Source of the DNA: Halocafeteria seosinensis
Taxonomy: Eukaryota > Sar > Bigyra > Bicosoecida
Reading direction: 5' to 3'
DNA: 64,000 bases
Assembly (NCBI GenBank): GCA_001687465.1
Contig: LVLI01000101.1
Coordinates: forward strand, 62,001 to 126,000
The notes beneath the pieces are model-generated. The model had not been told where the DNA came from. It did not search any database and worked only from the letters and a program-made list of their open reading frames with translations. Position 1 is the first letter of the stretch, and each line of letters starts with the position of its first letter. The translations under genes were made by a program, and so were the position numbers. Below, piece by piece: positions 23,501 through 33,891 of the stretch.

Positions 23501-25739
23501 AAGTAAAAGCGCCACAGGCGATAGCAACGGATCGCAATCGGAGACCATGTTACCCGTGGTAGATGCAGATGTTGGGGAGAGTTCACAGGAAGCTACTGCA
23601 AGTGAAATCAGGAATGAGAGCGTCAGTGCTGCAGTTGTTCGTCAAGAGGAGCCTACGACCACTTCTCCAGCTGAACAGCCCCCTGTTACTACAAGTAGTT
23701 CTGTCGGACACCGAGCTTCGATCTTTGGCGGCCAGGTAGCCAGGAAGAGTGCGAAGAAGAAGGATGGCAGCGCCACAGGCAAGACAGGAGATATGCCGAC
23801 GCAACATGAAGCTTCATTAGAAAGTGATAGAGAACGTTCCATAAACGACTCGGCGGATAATGGCTCAACGCCCGAGGGAAAACACGATGGCCAGAAACCT
23901 GCGAGTGGGCAAGGGAAGAAGGAATCCTTGCCGACGAATTCAGTTTCCGCGACTCCAGAAGATGACTTTGCTAAGAAAAACGACCCACCTGGAGCCACGG
24001 AGAGCGACAGTGAGAGCAACCGTCGGTCTCCTGGCCCCTTAGATGCCATTAGTTCAACGACGAATGGAGGAACGTCCACCACCGGCAACGGAGAAGTTAC
24101 CATGAAATCTGTTGGAGAACCTAAGGTGGGAGATGCTGCCGAGCCGGAATTCTCCAAGGAGCTCCCAGAACAGCCAGAGACCCAGGATTCCAAGAAAGAT
24201 ATATCCAAGGATACTACGACTCTTATCAGCATTCCGCCGATGGAACAGGCGACAGAGTCGATCACCCCGCCTTCTGGACGAACTCGATACGATGCAGCCG
24301 TCAGAGCTGCTCGCTTGGCTTCGGTTTCTCCAAAAGTGAGTGATGCACTTCCTGGTCAACAAAACCGCCTGTCTTTGAGCGATCTGGAAGAACGGGAAAA
24401 CAAAAAGCCCGTACCCTCTCAACCGGAGTCCCGTGCTACTGCTGCTGAGGCCAGCAATGTGCCCAAGACTAGTATGCCCGCGGAAAATTCACCCAATGTA
24501 GTCACGCAGCATCAGCCAGCAGAGAGGCATTTTTATTCAGAAAGGGCGCAACGGTCTACTCTAGGAACTAGAAAAAATAGTAGAAAAGATGATCTTTCTT
24601 CAGCTCTAATTGACCCCGTTGACGAGGAAAATACAGATAATGATGAAGAGCAGTTAGAAGCACTCTATAGTTTTGTAGAAGAAAACTTCAGTGATCCCCG
24701 GCTTGCTGATGTGCATGTCCCAGATTCCGTGTTAGAGGTGGATTTACGGAAAGCACTGAGCATTGGAAAGCATGCCACAGATATAAAAAATGAGTTGCTA
24801 CAGATAGACTATGAGTTGGATCAGAACGTGACCGAGCTACATTCAAGAACTCGAAAGCTCCTGCACCAGTATAGAACGGTATATGACGACATCCAGGATC
24901 AAAAGAAAACTTCTGAAATTAATACCAAGCATGATATTTTTGAAAGGAAATGCCATTTTGAGGAACAAAGAGCTGAGCTTAAGAAGAAAATTGATCAAGC
25001 GTACCAAGAGAGGTATAGGTTGGTCGAAGAAGTCCTGCAATCTGTAGAATCCAAGAATTCATGGATCTCGGCTAGAACAGAGGACAGTGCTTCAGTTTCA
25101 TCCACGGATGATGAGAGATATCCACCAAATGACCCAATTGACCAGGCTTACAATCAAGAAATTGATTACGAAGCTGCTTCGGGCCCAAAACTCGATAAGG
25201 GTGATAGCGCTTTGAAGGTGGGTAACGCGGAGCCCGGCGATGCGACGCGTTTCTTTAGTAGCCCATACAGGAATCAACTAGCCTCTCAAGCAAGCAGGAA
25301 CGCGCATTCTCCTTCCTCGGAATCCCGGCATCAGCTTCAGGTGGATTGGCATCAGTCAGACTACTACAGAGAGAATTCTCCTTCCCCTTATAGAAGCCCT
25401 TCTACTGGTAGCAATTCGAATATCGTGACACATTCCCGGGAATTCTCGCAGCCTTCACGAAAAGAACTGGACAGCATTCAGTCGCTGTTGCACCAAGTGG
25501 TGAACATGACACCGCCCCCGCCCCCCACTTCTGTACAGGCTCCGAAGCAGGAGGCAGCGGGTGGTAATTGTGCAAACCCGGAAGATAAAGCTATTAGGCG
25601 ATACAACAAGTTTAAGAAGCAAGTATTGACGAAAACAAAGACTCCAAAAGTCATTAAGACGCCTGTCGGTCAGCGGTTGCATGCCTCTTCGACTCAGGCC
25701 TCCAGAGCCCGATCCAACAAATCGACCCCAACGCGGTGA
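20584..25739 (+). CDS. Large proline-rich scaffold protein with C-terminal coiled coil
   Basis: Exons 20584-23058 and 23139-25739 encode 1,691 aa around one 80-nt intron. Residues about 40-500 are dominated by PPPPKPQ modules separated by Ser/Lys/Gln linkers, which could offer SH3, WW, EVH1 or profilin binding sites. The middle is disordered and charged (Glu, Lys, Ser, Thr). The only long non-low-complexity part, about residues 1330-1490, is acidic then a helical coiled coil (LLQIDYELDQNVTELHSRTR ... EQRAELKKKIDQAYQERYR). A short motif occurs on both sides of the intron: GPPAGLPPPE and GPPEGLPPKE. The composition recalls actin-regulatory scaffolds, but I find no formin, WH2 or EVH1 domain. 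Function unknown. Confidence 0.8.
21531..21905 (+). repeat. 144-bp in-frame tandem repeat (about 2.5 copies)
   Basis: A GAGCAAAGAG landmark recurs at 21531, 21675 and 21819, exactly 144 bp (48 codons) apart. Copies two and three are nearly identical, each encoding two PPPPKPQ modules. This looks like a recent duplication within the proline-rich gene. Confidence 0.85.
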
Positions 25740-25820
25740 TGCGAATTCGAGAACTGTCTAAGATAACATTCACAATGTATTTCATTCTCTACTTAAGGTA
25801 TATTTTGTTTTTGTAGTCGA

Positions 25821-26727
25821 CTACGAGCTAGCATTCTGAGCCTCCTCGTTCCCACTGAACGCATCCTGCATCATTTGTTCCACGGCCTTGTGGCACAACG
25901 TGGCATATGGATTCGTCTCTGTAGTAGCCATTCTAGCAATGGTGCTACCATAGGCTGCTGCTGCTTCTAAATCGGTGTGTTCGTCTTCCTTGTTGCCTTT
26001 AGCCTGGTGAACAGCAGCTCTCTGGGTATGCGCCTGCTGCAGTACGTGCTTGTGGGAGGAATACTCTCTCGAGTGGCTGCGGTCCTTGTTATTTTCCATC
26101 CATTCAGTTTCCATCTGGATTGCTTTATTGAGCTGTGTGAGGGCTTCATCATACTTCTTCTGCAATCTTAGCACTTGCGCGCGATTGTTCAGTACAGATC
26201 CGCGTTCTGGAGCTACCTTCTCTGCTTCGGCCAGAAGCTCCAATGCTTTGTCGCTGTCTGCAGCCTCTGCCGCTTCTACTGCTTTCTTCTCCAACTCTGT
26301 AGTCACACAAGAAATCAAGTTTTGCATTGCGCAGAGAGCATGAAGGCATAGATCGGAGTTACCTTTGCACTTCTTAATGTGTTCCGGTTCCTCCGGTTGA
26401 GGTTCCTTATCTGCGCCGTCGTGTGGTACATCAGTTTAAATTGCTCCGTCTCAGGAATTCTAACAAAAAGATGAGATCAACACGGTTTATAGACTAGGTA
26501 TCAGCGAACTCACCTGTATGTAGGGAGCCTTGATTCTGCTCCTGGTTCTCCTCCCACGGCATTGTTGCTCCAATGAATGATTTATTCGGGTCAAAGATGA
26601 AGTTTAATATAGCCTCCTGCACATTTGATACATCACTTTAATAAAGGTGTGGCGCTGAAAATAGCATTGTATAGGGTGTTGTTACCTCATCATTGACTTC
26701 CCGTAGAGGTACCTGTGTCGATGACAT
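25821..26727 (-). CDS. TTC36: Tetratricopeptide repeat protein 36 homologue
   Basis: A TPR adaptor of unclear cell role; the animal protein is HBP21-like. Exons on the minus strand are 26727-26686, 26616-26514, 26410-26363 and 26296-25821 (222 aa; introns 69, 103 and 66 nt). The N terminus carries the family segment LNFIFDPNKSFIGATMPWEE. TPR-like helices follow (ALELLAEAEKVAPERGSVLNNRAQVLRLQ in pieces, then YDEALTQLNKAIQ). The C terminus has the characteristic TNPYATLCHKAVEQMMQDAF, matching the NPYAALC signature of TTC36. The third acceptor was chosen because upstream AGs leave an in-frame stop. The short exon 3 (48 nt) is acidic. Confidence 0.86.
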
Positions 26728-26931
26728 TGTTGTGTTTTCCCCCTCCTTACCGACGATGAACTGTACGCAAACACCAAATATAAGTAAAAAAATATGGTAT
26801 TGTGTTAAATGCACTCATGTAGAGTGAGATAAACGCAATCAAATCGGCTTGACAACTTGGTCTACTACCCTCTAGTTGAAGCAGAAGCAGAGGCTACAGT
26901 ATTACGTACCCAAGGCGGCATACAGAGCACG
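26728..26931. promoter_or_regulatory. Short bidirectional upstream region, TTC36 / RAB3GAP1
   Basis: Only 204 bp separate the two divergent start codons, so promoter elements and both 5' UTRs must be packed here. No motif stands out. Confidence 0.45.
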
Positions 26932-29900
26932 ATGGAGCGTATCACGTACGCACAAGCCCAGAAGACACTGTATTCGGAGGTGATCAACGAGGCTTCGCAG
27001 CAGACGGAAGATTGGCACGACTTCTCCACGACCACTGACTTTGAGGAATTCACGCAGGAATTGGAAGCCGTATTTATTACTTGGAAGAGCGCTTTACGAG
27101 AATTCTATCTAGATATTTCAGAAAAGCTTCTGGTAGAACGGAAGGAGGACTCCCATGACGAGGATGGGCGCGATATTCCGGAGCTACTGCAGACGTTCAT
27201 CTCTCGACAGGGAGATAATGGAAGCAAACACGCTTCCGGTAGCAGCGGTGACGACAATGAAGATAGCCATAAGTTGACGTATATTATTGAGCGTCCGGAG
27301 AGTGATTATAAAGTGTCCTTGTTTCTTGCGGGGTCATTGTATGACTACGTCAGATGGTGCAGTCATATGTTTCCCAATGAAGGACTAAGTGGTTTAGCAC
27401 CGAACTGCCGTGTCCACGATGCGATGTGGAATCGACAAGTTGACCAATTCCAAATCGGTGCACCAAAATTATACCAGTGGTTTGGAACACCCATGTATGT
27501 ATGTCTCAGTTTAAGTCATTCAAACAGTGACATACTGGGAACTCTGGAGTATGAGGAGGCTCAAAGTATTCTCTCTTGCGTTACTGTGGCATTGCGAGAA
27601 TCACGGCTATATAATATTCCAAGTTTTGTGCCCATATATGCACCTTCAAAGCAACTGTATATAGGCCGAATTACCGGGGAAGGCTGGAGTTCGGAATTGA
27701 GAACAGACACTGTCGCTGATCCTGCGTCGCTTCTTCGGTTGGACGCAAACGTTGGTTGGTACCTTCGAAGTCAGCTGTACGCATATATTACCCAGAAGCT
27801 GCGGCAAGTTGATGATATACCAATGGGAGATAATGTACGGTGCTTTGAAACTGTACGTCGGGCCACATGGGAGTTCACGACGGACTTCTCGCCAGCTGCT
27901 GAAGTATGTACGTCCGACGAACTAACTTCGTGGAATTCGTGGCTTCAGCACAGTCTGAATGAGTGTGTCAAATTAATGAAATTCCGTCATAGAGAAGAGA
28001 TATACGGCTTGCATGGCCTCAGTGAAGACGAGGAAGCGAGCGTGGATGAATCTCCTTTAGACGAGAAAGTTGCTGAAGAGGCGAGTTTCAAGAAACTATT
28101 GTGGGGAAGCCCATTTAGTAGTATTCAGAGTATTCAAGTACAAGAGGTAAAGACACTACCACCAGTTGATATCTCCGGCACCCACGGTTACCCTGCCATT
28201 GCTGAACTCTCATCACCGGCTCAGCAAGACGAGCACCAGTGGTATATTACAGTGTGTTGGGACCCTTGTAGGGGCACTGTTCAAGAAGAAAACGGTCTAC
28301 CACCTTCCACAAACAAGAGATGTGCATCAGGGATGGACCATTTTTACGGGAAGCGAGGAGACTCTAGTGTTCGTTGGATTAAGCCCGGTGCTCCTCCTCC
28401 TCAGTACACACAAGAGATTCTCAGGAATCGGATATTGCAGAATCTGCCTTATGCGCATGAAGCAAACGCAGAAGCCTCTAAGATGGCGTTTGCCCGGGGT
28501 ATCGACACATTACTCCTTTCTTTTGAGCAACTAAAAGGGCGGCGTTGGACTAACTTCTCAGTGGCCGAAATAGGACGTATGCTGTATGTTGAAGCCACTC
28601 GGAGGAGAAACAGGATAAAGGCAGCGAAACGGAACAATTTTGATTCTAAGGAAGCCACAAAACGATCGGCGTTGAGTGATCACGGCCGGAGGCTGTTTAG
28701 TACGTTTACTGCCACAATGGAAACCGCAGCTCATTCAGTACTTTCTTCTGCCCGTGGGGATGATGTCGTGCCGACAGAGGAAATGATGAGCAGTATGATG
28801 ACTGCCCTTTTCTCAGAACAAGCAAGTAGCGTCTATCATCCCCAAGATGCGTGTCAAAATGCTTGCTCGAGGCGTAGTTTATTAGGCACGTTTGCCATAT
28901 TGGCATCGCGCATGCAAGGAATGTGTGGAGTATGCGTATCCTGGAGTGAGTTCGTTACATATCTACGACTGTTTTGGGAGAATGGAAGGGACATTCCCGG
29001 AGTTGAGCCAGTAGAATTAGATACGATTGGACTGGGAACCTGTCTCATGGGGCAGAAACTTCATCTGCTCAAACGCTGCATCATTGCATTGCGGGAGATA
29101 CGCGCTTCCAAGTACCATGAGCACTACGGTAGCGACCCTAGTGTTCTTCGCGATGCGAAAGAGATTCAAAATCGGACCAAAAACGCCCCAAGCATTCGCT
29201 TGCAGGCTTCAGATGGTTCGATTTCCTGCTTAATACAGTCCCAACACGGTATCGAGTGGGATACGGTTCGTCATGTTGCGTGCCCATCTTTGCCCTTGCT
29301 TCAACCATTCTCCGAGGGTAATTCTGGTGAACCCATCTCGACGCTTTTCATGACGCAAGACATGTTTTTCGACGTTCAAAAGAAGCAAGCGATTCTTCAA
29401 GAAGACACCGCTTGCTATAGTGAGAAAACAGAGTCAACTATAGATCGTCATATGGCGCTCTTTCTAGCTCGAAATCCTCTCGCGTTATTTGTTGATTGGC
29501 TTCAGTGCTATCAGGTAAAAGGTAATGACCAATGTCACGATCAGGATGGCAACTGGATCGCCTCGCTGTACGAACTGTGGAAAGCGGTGAGATCCCAAAG
29601 TTCTCGTCTAGCCATGACTCCCAAAGACTTGGTGGATATTGGAGAACGAGTCCTTGATTATTTTCAAACCCTCTCGTCTCCGGAAGTATTTCTGCAGCTA
29701 TCGAGTTGCGCTGCATGTACGGGCTTAGATTTGCTGGAAACTTCGGTCCCTTCAGAACTGCTGTCCACGACAGAAAATCAGAGTGTTATCAGGTACTATC
29801 TAAATATCACCGAAGACTTCGTCAAGAAGGCTTCTGAGGCCACTCAAAGTTGGTGCATGATCCAGGCCCTTCACTTCGAGCCGGTACCCTTGTCAAAACT

Positions 29901-30585
29901 GGAGACTCAAGAAGACTATGCAGAAATGGGACGGGCTTCGAAGCGAGTGAAAAATGCTGCTTTTTATGATGCATATCGGAAGCAGATTGAATGCTGTCAT
30001 GTTATGTCAGAATTGGAGACACTGTGTTGGCGTGGTCGCGAACTAGCTCAGTACATGGAAGGGCAGTGGGCCCTTATAGACGATTTATTGCAACCACGCT
30101 GTCAATATGATGCTACTTTATCTGACCCCAGTATACATGATCGCCACACGACCACTGGAATGGCAGTCGCGTCTTGTCTCTCCAAAGGGAGTGAGGAAAG
30201 TGCCTTCATGTCGGGTCAGTCCTGCGTGACGTTGAGGATCAGTGAATCTTCGCCTTCTGAGCTGAATTCAGTGGCCGAGCTCTGCGAAAACTATACGAGC
30301 GCTCAGCGCGGTAGTGACAAGGCTACTGTGGACCGGCTTGGTGTCCCTTGGGAGGTAGAATATGTTGTCGGGGTGAATGCAAACCATTCTGCTGGATTTC
30401 CTTACTCCCGGTGCTATTTTAGCTTTCAATGCAACTCAGAAAAGGATATACATGAAACTCAAGAAGGGTCCTCTACTGCTGACTCCGAGGTAAGCACTCA
30501 GTTTGACCGCGTCGAGCAGATGGCTGTATCTGTTGGTATTTCTTCTTGTCGCCTGGCACTGTCTGCTTCAACTGCTGAGTACTGA
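26932..30585 (+). CDS. RAB3GAP1: Rab3 GTPase-activating protein catalytic subunit, intronless
   Basis: The catalytic subunit of the Rab3GAP complex, which acts on Rab3 and as an exchange factor for Rab18 at the ER. A single exon encodes 1,217 aa. The N-terminal region has DFEEFTQELEAVFITWKSAL, matching the family's start. The conserved central core GVCVSWSEFVTYLRLFWENG ... IPGVEP ... LMGQKLHLLKRCI is unmistakable (the animal protein has WQEF...RFRWEN...IPGL...LLHQKLQMLN). Further on are FMTQDMFFDVQKKQAIL and NPLALFVDWLQCY, again family landmarks. ATG 26932 is the first in-frame methionine; the frame extends further upstream without one. Lack of any intron in 3.7 kb contrasts with most neighbours. 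The partner RAB3GAP2 is not in this window. Confidence 0.9.
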   Translation: MERITYAQAQKTLYSEVINEASQQTEDWHDFSTTTDFEEFTQELEAVFITWKSALREFYLDISEKLLVERKEDSHDEDGRDIPELLQTFISRQGDNGSKHASGSSGDDNEDSHKLTYIIERPESDYKVSLFLAGSLYDYVRWCSHMFPNEGLSGLAPNCRVHDAMWNRQVDQFQIGAPKLYQWFGTPMYVCLSLSHSNSDILGTLEYEEAQSILSCVTVALRESRLYNIPSFVPIYAPSKQLYIGRITGEGWSSELRTDTVADPASLLRLDANVGWYLRSQLYAYITQKLRQVDDIPMGDNVRCFETVRRATWEFTTDFSPAAEVCTSDELTSWNSWLQHSLNECVKLMKFRHREEIYGLHGLSEDEEASVDESPLDEKVAEEASFKKLLWGSPFSSIQSIQVQEVKTLPPVDISGTHGYPAIAELSSPAQQDEHQWYITVCWDPCRGTVQEENGLPPSTNKRCASGMDHFYGKRGDSSVRWIKPGAPPPQYTQEILRNRILQNLPYAHEANAEASKMAFARGIDTLLLSFEQLKGRRWTNFSVAEIGRMLYVEATRRRNRIKAAKRNNFDSKEATKRSALSDHGRRLFSTFTATMETAAHSVLSSARGDDVVPTEEMMSSMMTALFSEQASSVYHPQDACQNACSRRSLLGTFAILASRMQGMCGVCVSWSEFVTYLRLFWENGRDIPGVEPVELDTIGLGTCLMGQKLHLLKRCIIALREIRASKYHEHYGSDPSVLRDAKEIQNRTKNAPSIRLQASDGSISCLIQSQHGIEWDTVRHVACPSLPLLQPFSEGNSGEPISTLFMTQDMFFDVQKKQAILQEDTACYSEKTESTIDRHMALFLARNPLALFVDWLQCYQVKGNDQCHDQDGNWIASLYELWKAVRSQSSRLAMTPKDLVDIGERVLDYFQTLSSPEVFLQLSSCAACTGLDLLETSVPSELLSTTENQSVIRYYLNITEDFVKKASEATQSWCMIQALHFEPVPLSKLETQEDYAEMGRASKRVKNAAFYDAYRKQIECCHVMSELETLCWRGRELAQYMEGQWALIDDLLQPRCQYDATLSDPSIHDRHTTTGMAVASCLSKGSEESAFMSGQSCVTLRISESSPSELNSVAELCENYTSAQRGSDKATVDRLGVPWEVEYVVGVNANHSAGFPYSRCYFSFQCNSEKDIHETQEGSSTADSEVSTQFDRVEQMAVSVGISSCRLALSASTAEY

Positions 30586-31648
30586 GTAACCAGTTTCTCC
30601 GAATGCCTTTAGTAATGTATTAGAAAGAAATTCTGTAGCTCCGCGTTAAATGCACAACAGCTCGAATGTGCAGTATATGGGCCAAACACGTTGAATGTTT
30701 TGCATTGCTGCAAGTTAAGAATTATATCGAAGCAGAAGTCTTTCCCTTGTTTTCCAACAAGTTGCACCCTCTACCGCAAGCGTATACCTTGCCTAGTATC
30801 TGCTTCGATCACTATCACTGACTGATTTCCCCAATCGCTGCCTGGACTTCTGCAAGAAAACTTCCAAATTGGAATGCATACCCATCGCATGTGTTGATAC
30901 CCTGCTGAAGAAGTATCTAAGAATTCTCATGAAAGCACCTGAATCTAATAGTGATGCAGCACGCTTTTTTCATTTATTCTTAGTTACCGGAAATGTACCC
31001 ATATCGAAACTTTTGAAATCGAATCAAGCGCGATCAAACTATACTATCAAGTGGCCATTTCAGTCGTGTTGCCGCAGGAACTACATAAGACAAGCTAAGT
31101 TAAGAACGTGGTACAGAAGGCAAAGTCCATTAGCTTTAAGCACCACAGAGAGTGACAAAAACCGTCTAACGTGTATTCATTGAGCTACAGCTGCTACACT
31201 TGAAACCCTTTCAACGTGAACGTTGTGCCCCTCGAAGCCGTCGTTGCCTGGAAGTTCCGGTAGCACCGCGGTAAGGATCCAGCGCGAAAAGACAGCACAC
31301 CTTCCTGGAGTTCTCGAGACAAAAAAAAACGTCTATAGTGTTTGTTACACGCCGATGGATATCCTGAGCACTGATCGAATATTGGCAGGGGTCGGCGATT
31401 TGAACAGCGGGTACCCATAATAAGTCACGCGCCCCCGTAGCGACCAATTGTTGCGACGTATTTCTTTCTCGGTTCCTCTTTGTTTGTTCCAAGGACCACT
31501 CGTTGCCTCTATTGCCGCAGAGTAGGCAGTTCGTTCATAAGGTGAGTGGGAAGCGTGTAGTTGTTTGGGCATCGAACATGACGGCGGGAGAATGAGATAT
31601 CGGCGTAATTGTGGTTTTCTGCAGCACCAGGAAGTGTGAACCGCGACC
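30586..31648. other. Intergenic region upstream of the Rac gene
   Basis: 1,063 bp between two plus-strand genes. It has a short A run at 31321-31329. A 104-codon frame at 30869-31183 begins with TTG and has no family features. The Rac 5' UTR presumably lies near the right edge. No RNA gene recognised. Confidence 0.35.
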
Positions 31649-32514
31649 ATGGCGGCAGATACGTTGAAATGTGTTGTTGTAGGAGACGGTATGTCATTGA
31701 TTCCTACTCTATGGAAGTTCAATTGATGCTGTGAATAGTTATATGGGTGTTTTGCAGGTGGTGTAGGAAAAACCTGCTTACTCCACAGTTATACTTCCAA
31801 TACCTTCATTGGGGAATACCAAGCAACAGGTAAGTAAAACTTGATTACTGGCTACGGGGAAACGAATTACGTTATTACTTGCGCATTTGATTGTTGGCTA
31901 TGGATTTGCCGCAGTGTTTGATAATTTCAGCGCAAATGTTACGGTAGATGGCGAGCCGATTATCCTGAACCTGTGGGATACGGCAGGACAAGAAGACTAC
32001 GATAGATTGAGAAGTCTGTCGTATGGCAACACAGATGTCTTCCTCCTCTGTTTCTCTATCGCCAGGTATAATTTGATCAAGATGATTTGGAATTTTTCGT
32101 TTGATATCAACGTGCGTGCTTCTGTGTGCAGCAAAGACTCCCTTTCCAATGCTGAACACAAATGGTATCCTGAAATCCGTCGGCATGAACCGAACGCTCC
32201 CATTGTACTGGTTGGTCTTAAGAATGATCTCCGAAACGATACTAGTGGTAAATTTGAATGTATTGACGAGTCGGAAGCTAACTCGATGGTTTCGAAACTT
32301 GGAACACAAGGGTAAGTGCGCAACGATGCAGTTCGTTCGCTCCAAGTATGTATTCTACTATGTCCTTCGCAGCTACATGGAATGTTCGGCATTAACGCAA
32401 GACGGTGTTAAAGATGCATTTGACCATGCCATCCGAACTGCACTAGAGAACAGAAAACAAGCTAAGTCGCGCGGTCGCCCGAAGAAAGCCAAGAAGGCGT
32501 GCTCTTTACTGTGA
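31649..32514 (+). CDS. RAC: Rho-family small GTPase, Rac-like
   Basis: A molecular switch for actin and membrane signalling. Exons 31649-31688, 31758-31829, 31915-32065, 32132-32311 and 32373-32514 encode 194 aa; introns are 69, 85, 66 and 61 nt. G1 is [13 protein letters not shown], the effector loop is [13 protein letters not shown] (Rac/Cdc42 type), G3 is [13 protein letters not shown], and G5 is ECSALTQDG. The G4 motif reads VGLKNDL where Rho proteins have TKxD, so its first residue is Leu. The segment after G4 is about seven residues shorter than in Rac1, so the Rho-insert helix is reduced. The C terminus has a polybasic stretch ([10 protein letters not shown]) and the CaaX box CSLL, predicting geranylgeranylation. 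Confidence 0.93.
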
Positions 32515-32517
32515 TAC

Positions 32518-32523
32518 AATAAA
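32518..32523 (+). promoter_or_regulatory. Polyadenylation hexamer after Rac
   Basis: A canonical AATAAA begins four bases past the Rac stop codon. With only 82 bp to the convergent gene's stop, cleavage would have to occur inside or beside that gene's 3' UTR. Confidence 0.4.
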
Positions 32524-32596
32524 TCCACGCGTGTTATTGCCATGTAACCTAATAACAAGTATACGATTCCACCGCCACATACGGAAGTTGTTCACC

Positions 32597-33891
32597 CTAG
32601 CTCTCCTTAGTCTTCTGCTGCGCTCCAGCATCTTGGTCTTCTGCTTCTTCCTCATGGCTATCTGGATCATTACCCCGCAGAATCATTTCTTGTCTATGAT
32701 ATTCCCATTGGACTTGTGCATCATTTGTCCTTCCCTCGGCACGTTCGCTTGAAGAGGGAGCGTTGGCCATTCGGAAACGGTCAGGTGGAAGTCGTAATTC
32801 GTCAGATCCTGGAGCCAGCCCGTCCGGTATACTCGATGAAATCGGCTCTTGAGATGACCGGAGAGACGATGAAGCTACGGGAATTGAGGGGGCAGAGAAG
32901 GGGTCGAAGCTTGGCCGTTCCGTCTGGCGGGAATCTCCATTTTCACCGCGTTGTCGTTTGCGGCTTGACTCAGCTTCCTCGCAGCTTCGTCTTGCGTCCA
33001 GAAAATGAGAAAACGTAGCATACCATCTCTGTTACACAGTAAGGTACACGCATAACAAACTTGGAGTATGTCAGCGTTTTCGATGTAATACTTTGGTGCC
33101 TTACCTGTGGGTTGCTACTATTCGACTTTTCGGGTTGAGCTAGACGCGAGAATCCAACTGGTGTCTGATAGTAAGTGTGCTCCAAAGGCAAAGGCGGCAT
33201 ATGAGGTGAGGCATGTTCTGCCCTCCTCGATGAAACTTCATTTCCGTATGTTGTATTCTCATATCGACCAGCAGCATCCGTGTTGCTTTGAAAGCCCCTA
33301 TCGGAGGACTCTTGTCGTGTTTCTGAAAAGTGCCATTACTTGTGCAACCATATCGTACCAGAAAAAGGGGGTGGGATCGTACCACAACGTACCTCTATCT
33401 GCCTTTAGCATTTGGATAAGTTTCTGTTGCTCCGTTGTTGACTTGTTCCATTTTGTCTTCGTATCGGTAGACTCCTGCGTGGAAAAGGTTGGCACGAGCG
33501 CATTCCACAACCCTCTCTTTCTCAATGGACTCGGGGTTTCCTTACCAGCTTCTTGGCTGCCTCCATTAAGTCAGAAGCATCTACACTAGCTGCACCTCGT
33601 CTCCATGCAATATTTCTGGCATCCTTTCCAAGGGTTTGAAAGACTGCATGCAGTCGCCATATTGTCATTCTGTAAGTCACACTTGCACCTCTTTTCGCAC
33701 TCACATTCTTCCATGACATCTCCCAGAGCTTCAGCCGCCGCTGTCTCGACATATGTTCTCCTGGGAACCGCCGCTCCTCCTCCATTAGCTCCCTGTGGAG
33801 CACTGGATGCACCTGACCCTTGAGGATCAGCATCCTCTATCATCCGGTACATCCGATGCACCAGCATCTGGTGATGATATCGCGCTTCCAT
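32597..33891 (-). CDS. Histone-fold-like protein with disordered C terminus
   Basis: Exons on the minus strand are 33891-33705, 33643-33546, 33474-33393, 33322-33105 and 33028-32597 (338 aa; introns 61-76 nt). Residues about 45-95 form helices resembling a histone fold: TYVETAAAEALGDVMEEFFQ, then LGKDARNIAWRRGAASVDAS and DLMEAAKKL. This pattern, a long helix, a short strand with an S/T-V-D/E start, then a helix, is seen in TAF, CENP-S and related dimers. The rest is polar, Ser/Glu/Gln-rich and probably unfolded, with an acidic end. I cannot assign a specific family. A role in a chromatin, kinetochore or TFIID/SAGA-type complex is inference from the fold only. Confidence 0.62.

Noticed and set aside
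30869-31183. 104-codon plus-strand frame
   Set aside because: It starts at TTG, has mixed composition and no splice or family support.
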